Assembly (NCBI GenBank): GCA_016169945.1
Contig: JADLSH010000199.1
Coordinates: 4,326,001 to 4,390,000 of the forward strand
From: Trachythela sp. YZ-2020
Taxonomy: Eukaryota; Cnidaria; Anthozoa; Malacalcyonacea; Clavulariidae
Length of the DNA: 64,000 nt
Direction: 5' to 3'
Notes under the pieces: model-generated
Seen by the model: the letters and a program-made list of their open reading frames with translations, nothing else
Told to the model about the DNA's origin: nothing
The model's database searches: none
Position numbers and translations under genes: made by a program
Shown here: piece after piece, positions 63,590 to 64,000 of the stretch
How positions within the stretch are numbered: position 1 is the stretch's first letter
Layout of the letters: each line of letters starts with the position of its first letter

Positions 63590-63705
63590 TACCGAGTTGC
63601 AAACGTTTTCAACCTTCCTTCGGGTAGGATTTAGTGTTTTCCCAACCTTCCTCAAAATAGCTGGAAATTTTCCGACATGCAGGCTTTTGTCTGGGTAGGC
63701 CAGTG
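63590..63705. repeat. Dispersed repeat, third copy (inverted)
   Basis: GCAAACGTTTTCAACCTTCC, TTCGGGTAGGAT and TTTCCGACATGCAGGCTTTT are the reverse complement of the copies at 33110-33250 and 34425-34535. Confidence 0.6.
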
Positions 63706-63754
63706 AACTCTAAGTAAACTGGAACGCTAACTCCTATGATCAAGTCCTATGATT

Positions 63755-64000
63755 CGTTGAAGCCAAGCTAGTTTTTCTGAGTTTTGAGTTGAAATACTTA
63801 ACGCCGAACATTGGGCTGTATATGAAATTGAAGCTATTAAAAAGTTCTATTTGATATAAAAACTTCAAGACTTTAGGCAAAATGGAAATATTTAAAAAAT
63901 ACAAAAACAACCGCAATTTTGTAAAATACGGCAAATTTTCCCTCAAAGTTTTAAGTATTTCCCTTTTACCTAAAGTCTTGAAGTTTTTATATCAAATAGA
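63755..64000. repeat. Dispersed repeat, AATACTTAACGCCGAACATT family, copy 2
   Basis: Same order of blocks as 49600-49905 but with shorter A and T tracts; runs off the window end. Confidence 0.65.

Larger units (their letters stand above)
62291..64000. other. Intronic sequence upstream of the first visible vinculin-like exon
   Basis: I found no further exon of the gene here. Its acceptor side at 62291-62300 (CTAAATAAACC on plus) shows that transcription enters from beyond 64000. The stretch holds a CCTGTTTTCCATTTGG-type MITE (63030-63236), an inverted copy of the CTGCATGTTGGAAAATTTCC repeat (63590-63705) and the second copy of the AATACTTAACGCCGAACATT repeat (63755-64000). Confidence 0.5.

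Overview
The window is eukaryotic, AT-rich and intron-dense, and carries many small non-autonomous transposons. Gene content and the style of the repeats point to an invertebrate animal. A cnidarian (coral or anemone type) is my best guess, but the sequence alone does not prove it.

Four protein-coding genes could be rebuilt by following splice sites, and reading phase agrees across every junction I placed. From left to right they are: (1) PDCD4 on the minus strand, 13 coding exons, 6516-18317, predicted 439 aa. (2) A C19orf44-like gene (DUF4614 family) on the plus strand, 5 coding exons, 19940-24498; its true N-terminus is uncertain. (3) MFSD13A (TMEM180) on the minus strand, 7 coding exons, 24810-31555, 495 aa, including a 39-nt micro-exon. 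(4) A very large vinculin/alpha-catenin superfamily gene on the minus strand, 20 coding exons seen, 33343-62290, at least 1290 aa, with its 5' part beyond the right edge. PDCD4 and C19orf44 are head to head (1.6 kb apart). C19orf44 and MFSD13A are tail to tail (311 bp between stop codons). No shared pathway links the four: PDCD4 acts on translation initiation through eIF4A, MFSD13A is a membrane transporter-like protein, C19orf44 has no known role, and the vinculin-like protein belongs to actin/adhesion biology.

The left 6.5 kb holds no gene that I can support. Introns and spacers are filled with foldback elements and MITEs (many near-perfect palindromes of 100-700 bp), tRNA-derived SINEs, a frameshifted LINE with endonuclease and reverse transcriptase (about 42.1-45.1 kb), several LINE 3' fragments, a (AAGC)41 microsatellite, a minisatellite enclosed by inverted repeats, and about 2 kb of GGTAA/GGTGA/GGTAT pentamer arrays with duplicated SINEs (58.7-60.9 kb).

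The most notable signal is the vinculin-like gene. Exon by exon it encodes a series of vinculin-type helical units with a recurring tryptophan signature spaced 121-131 residues apart, two separate Ser/Pro-rich linkers (one with a GRNSPV repeat), and a vinculin-like tail with a novel C-terminal extension. That is a longer and differently arranged protein than vinculin or alpha-catenin.
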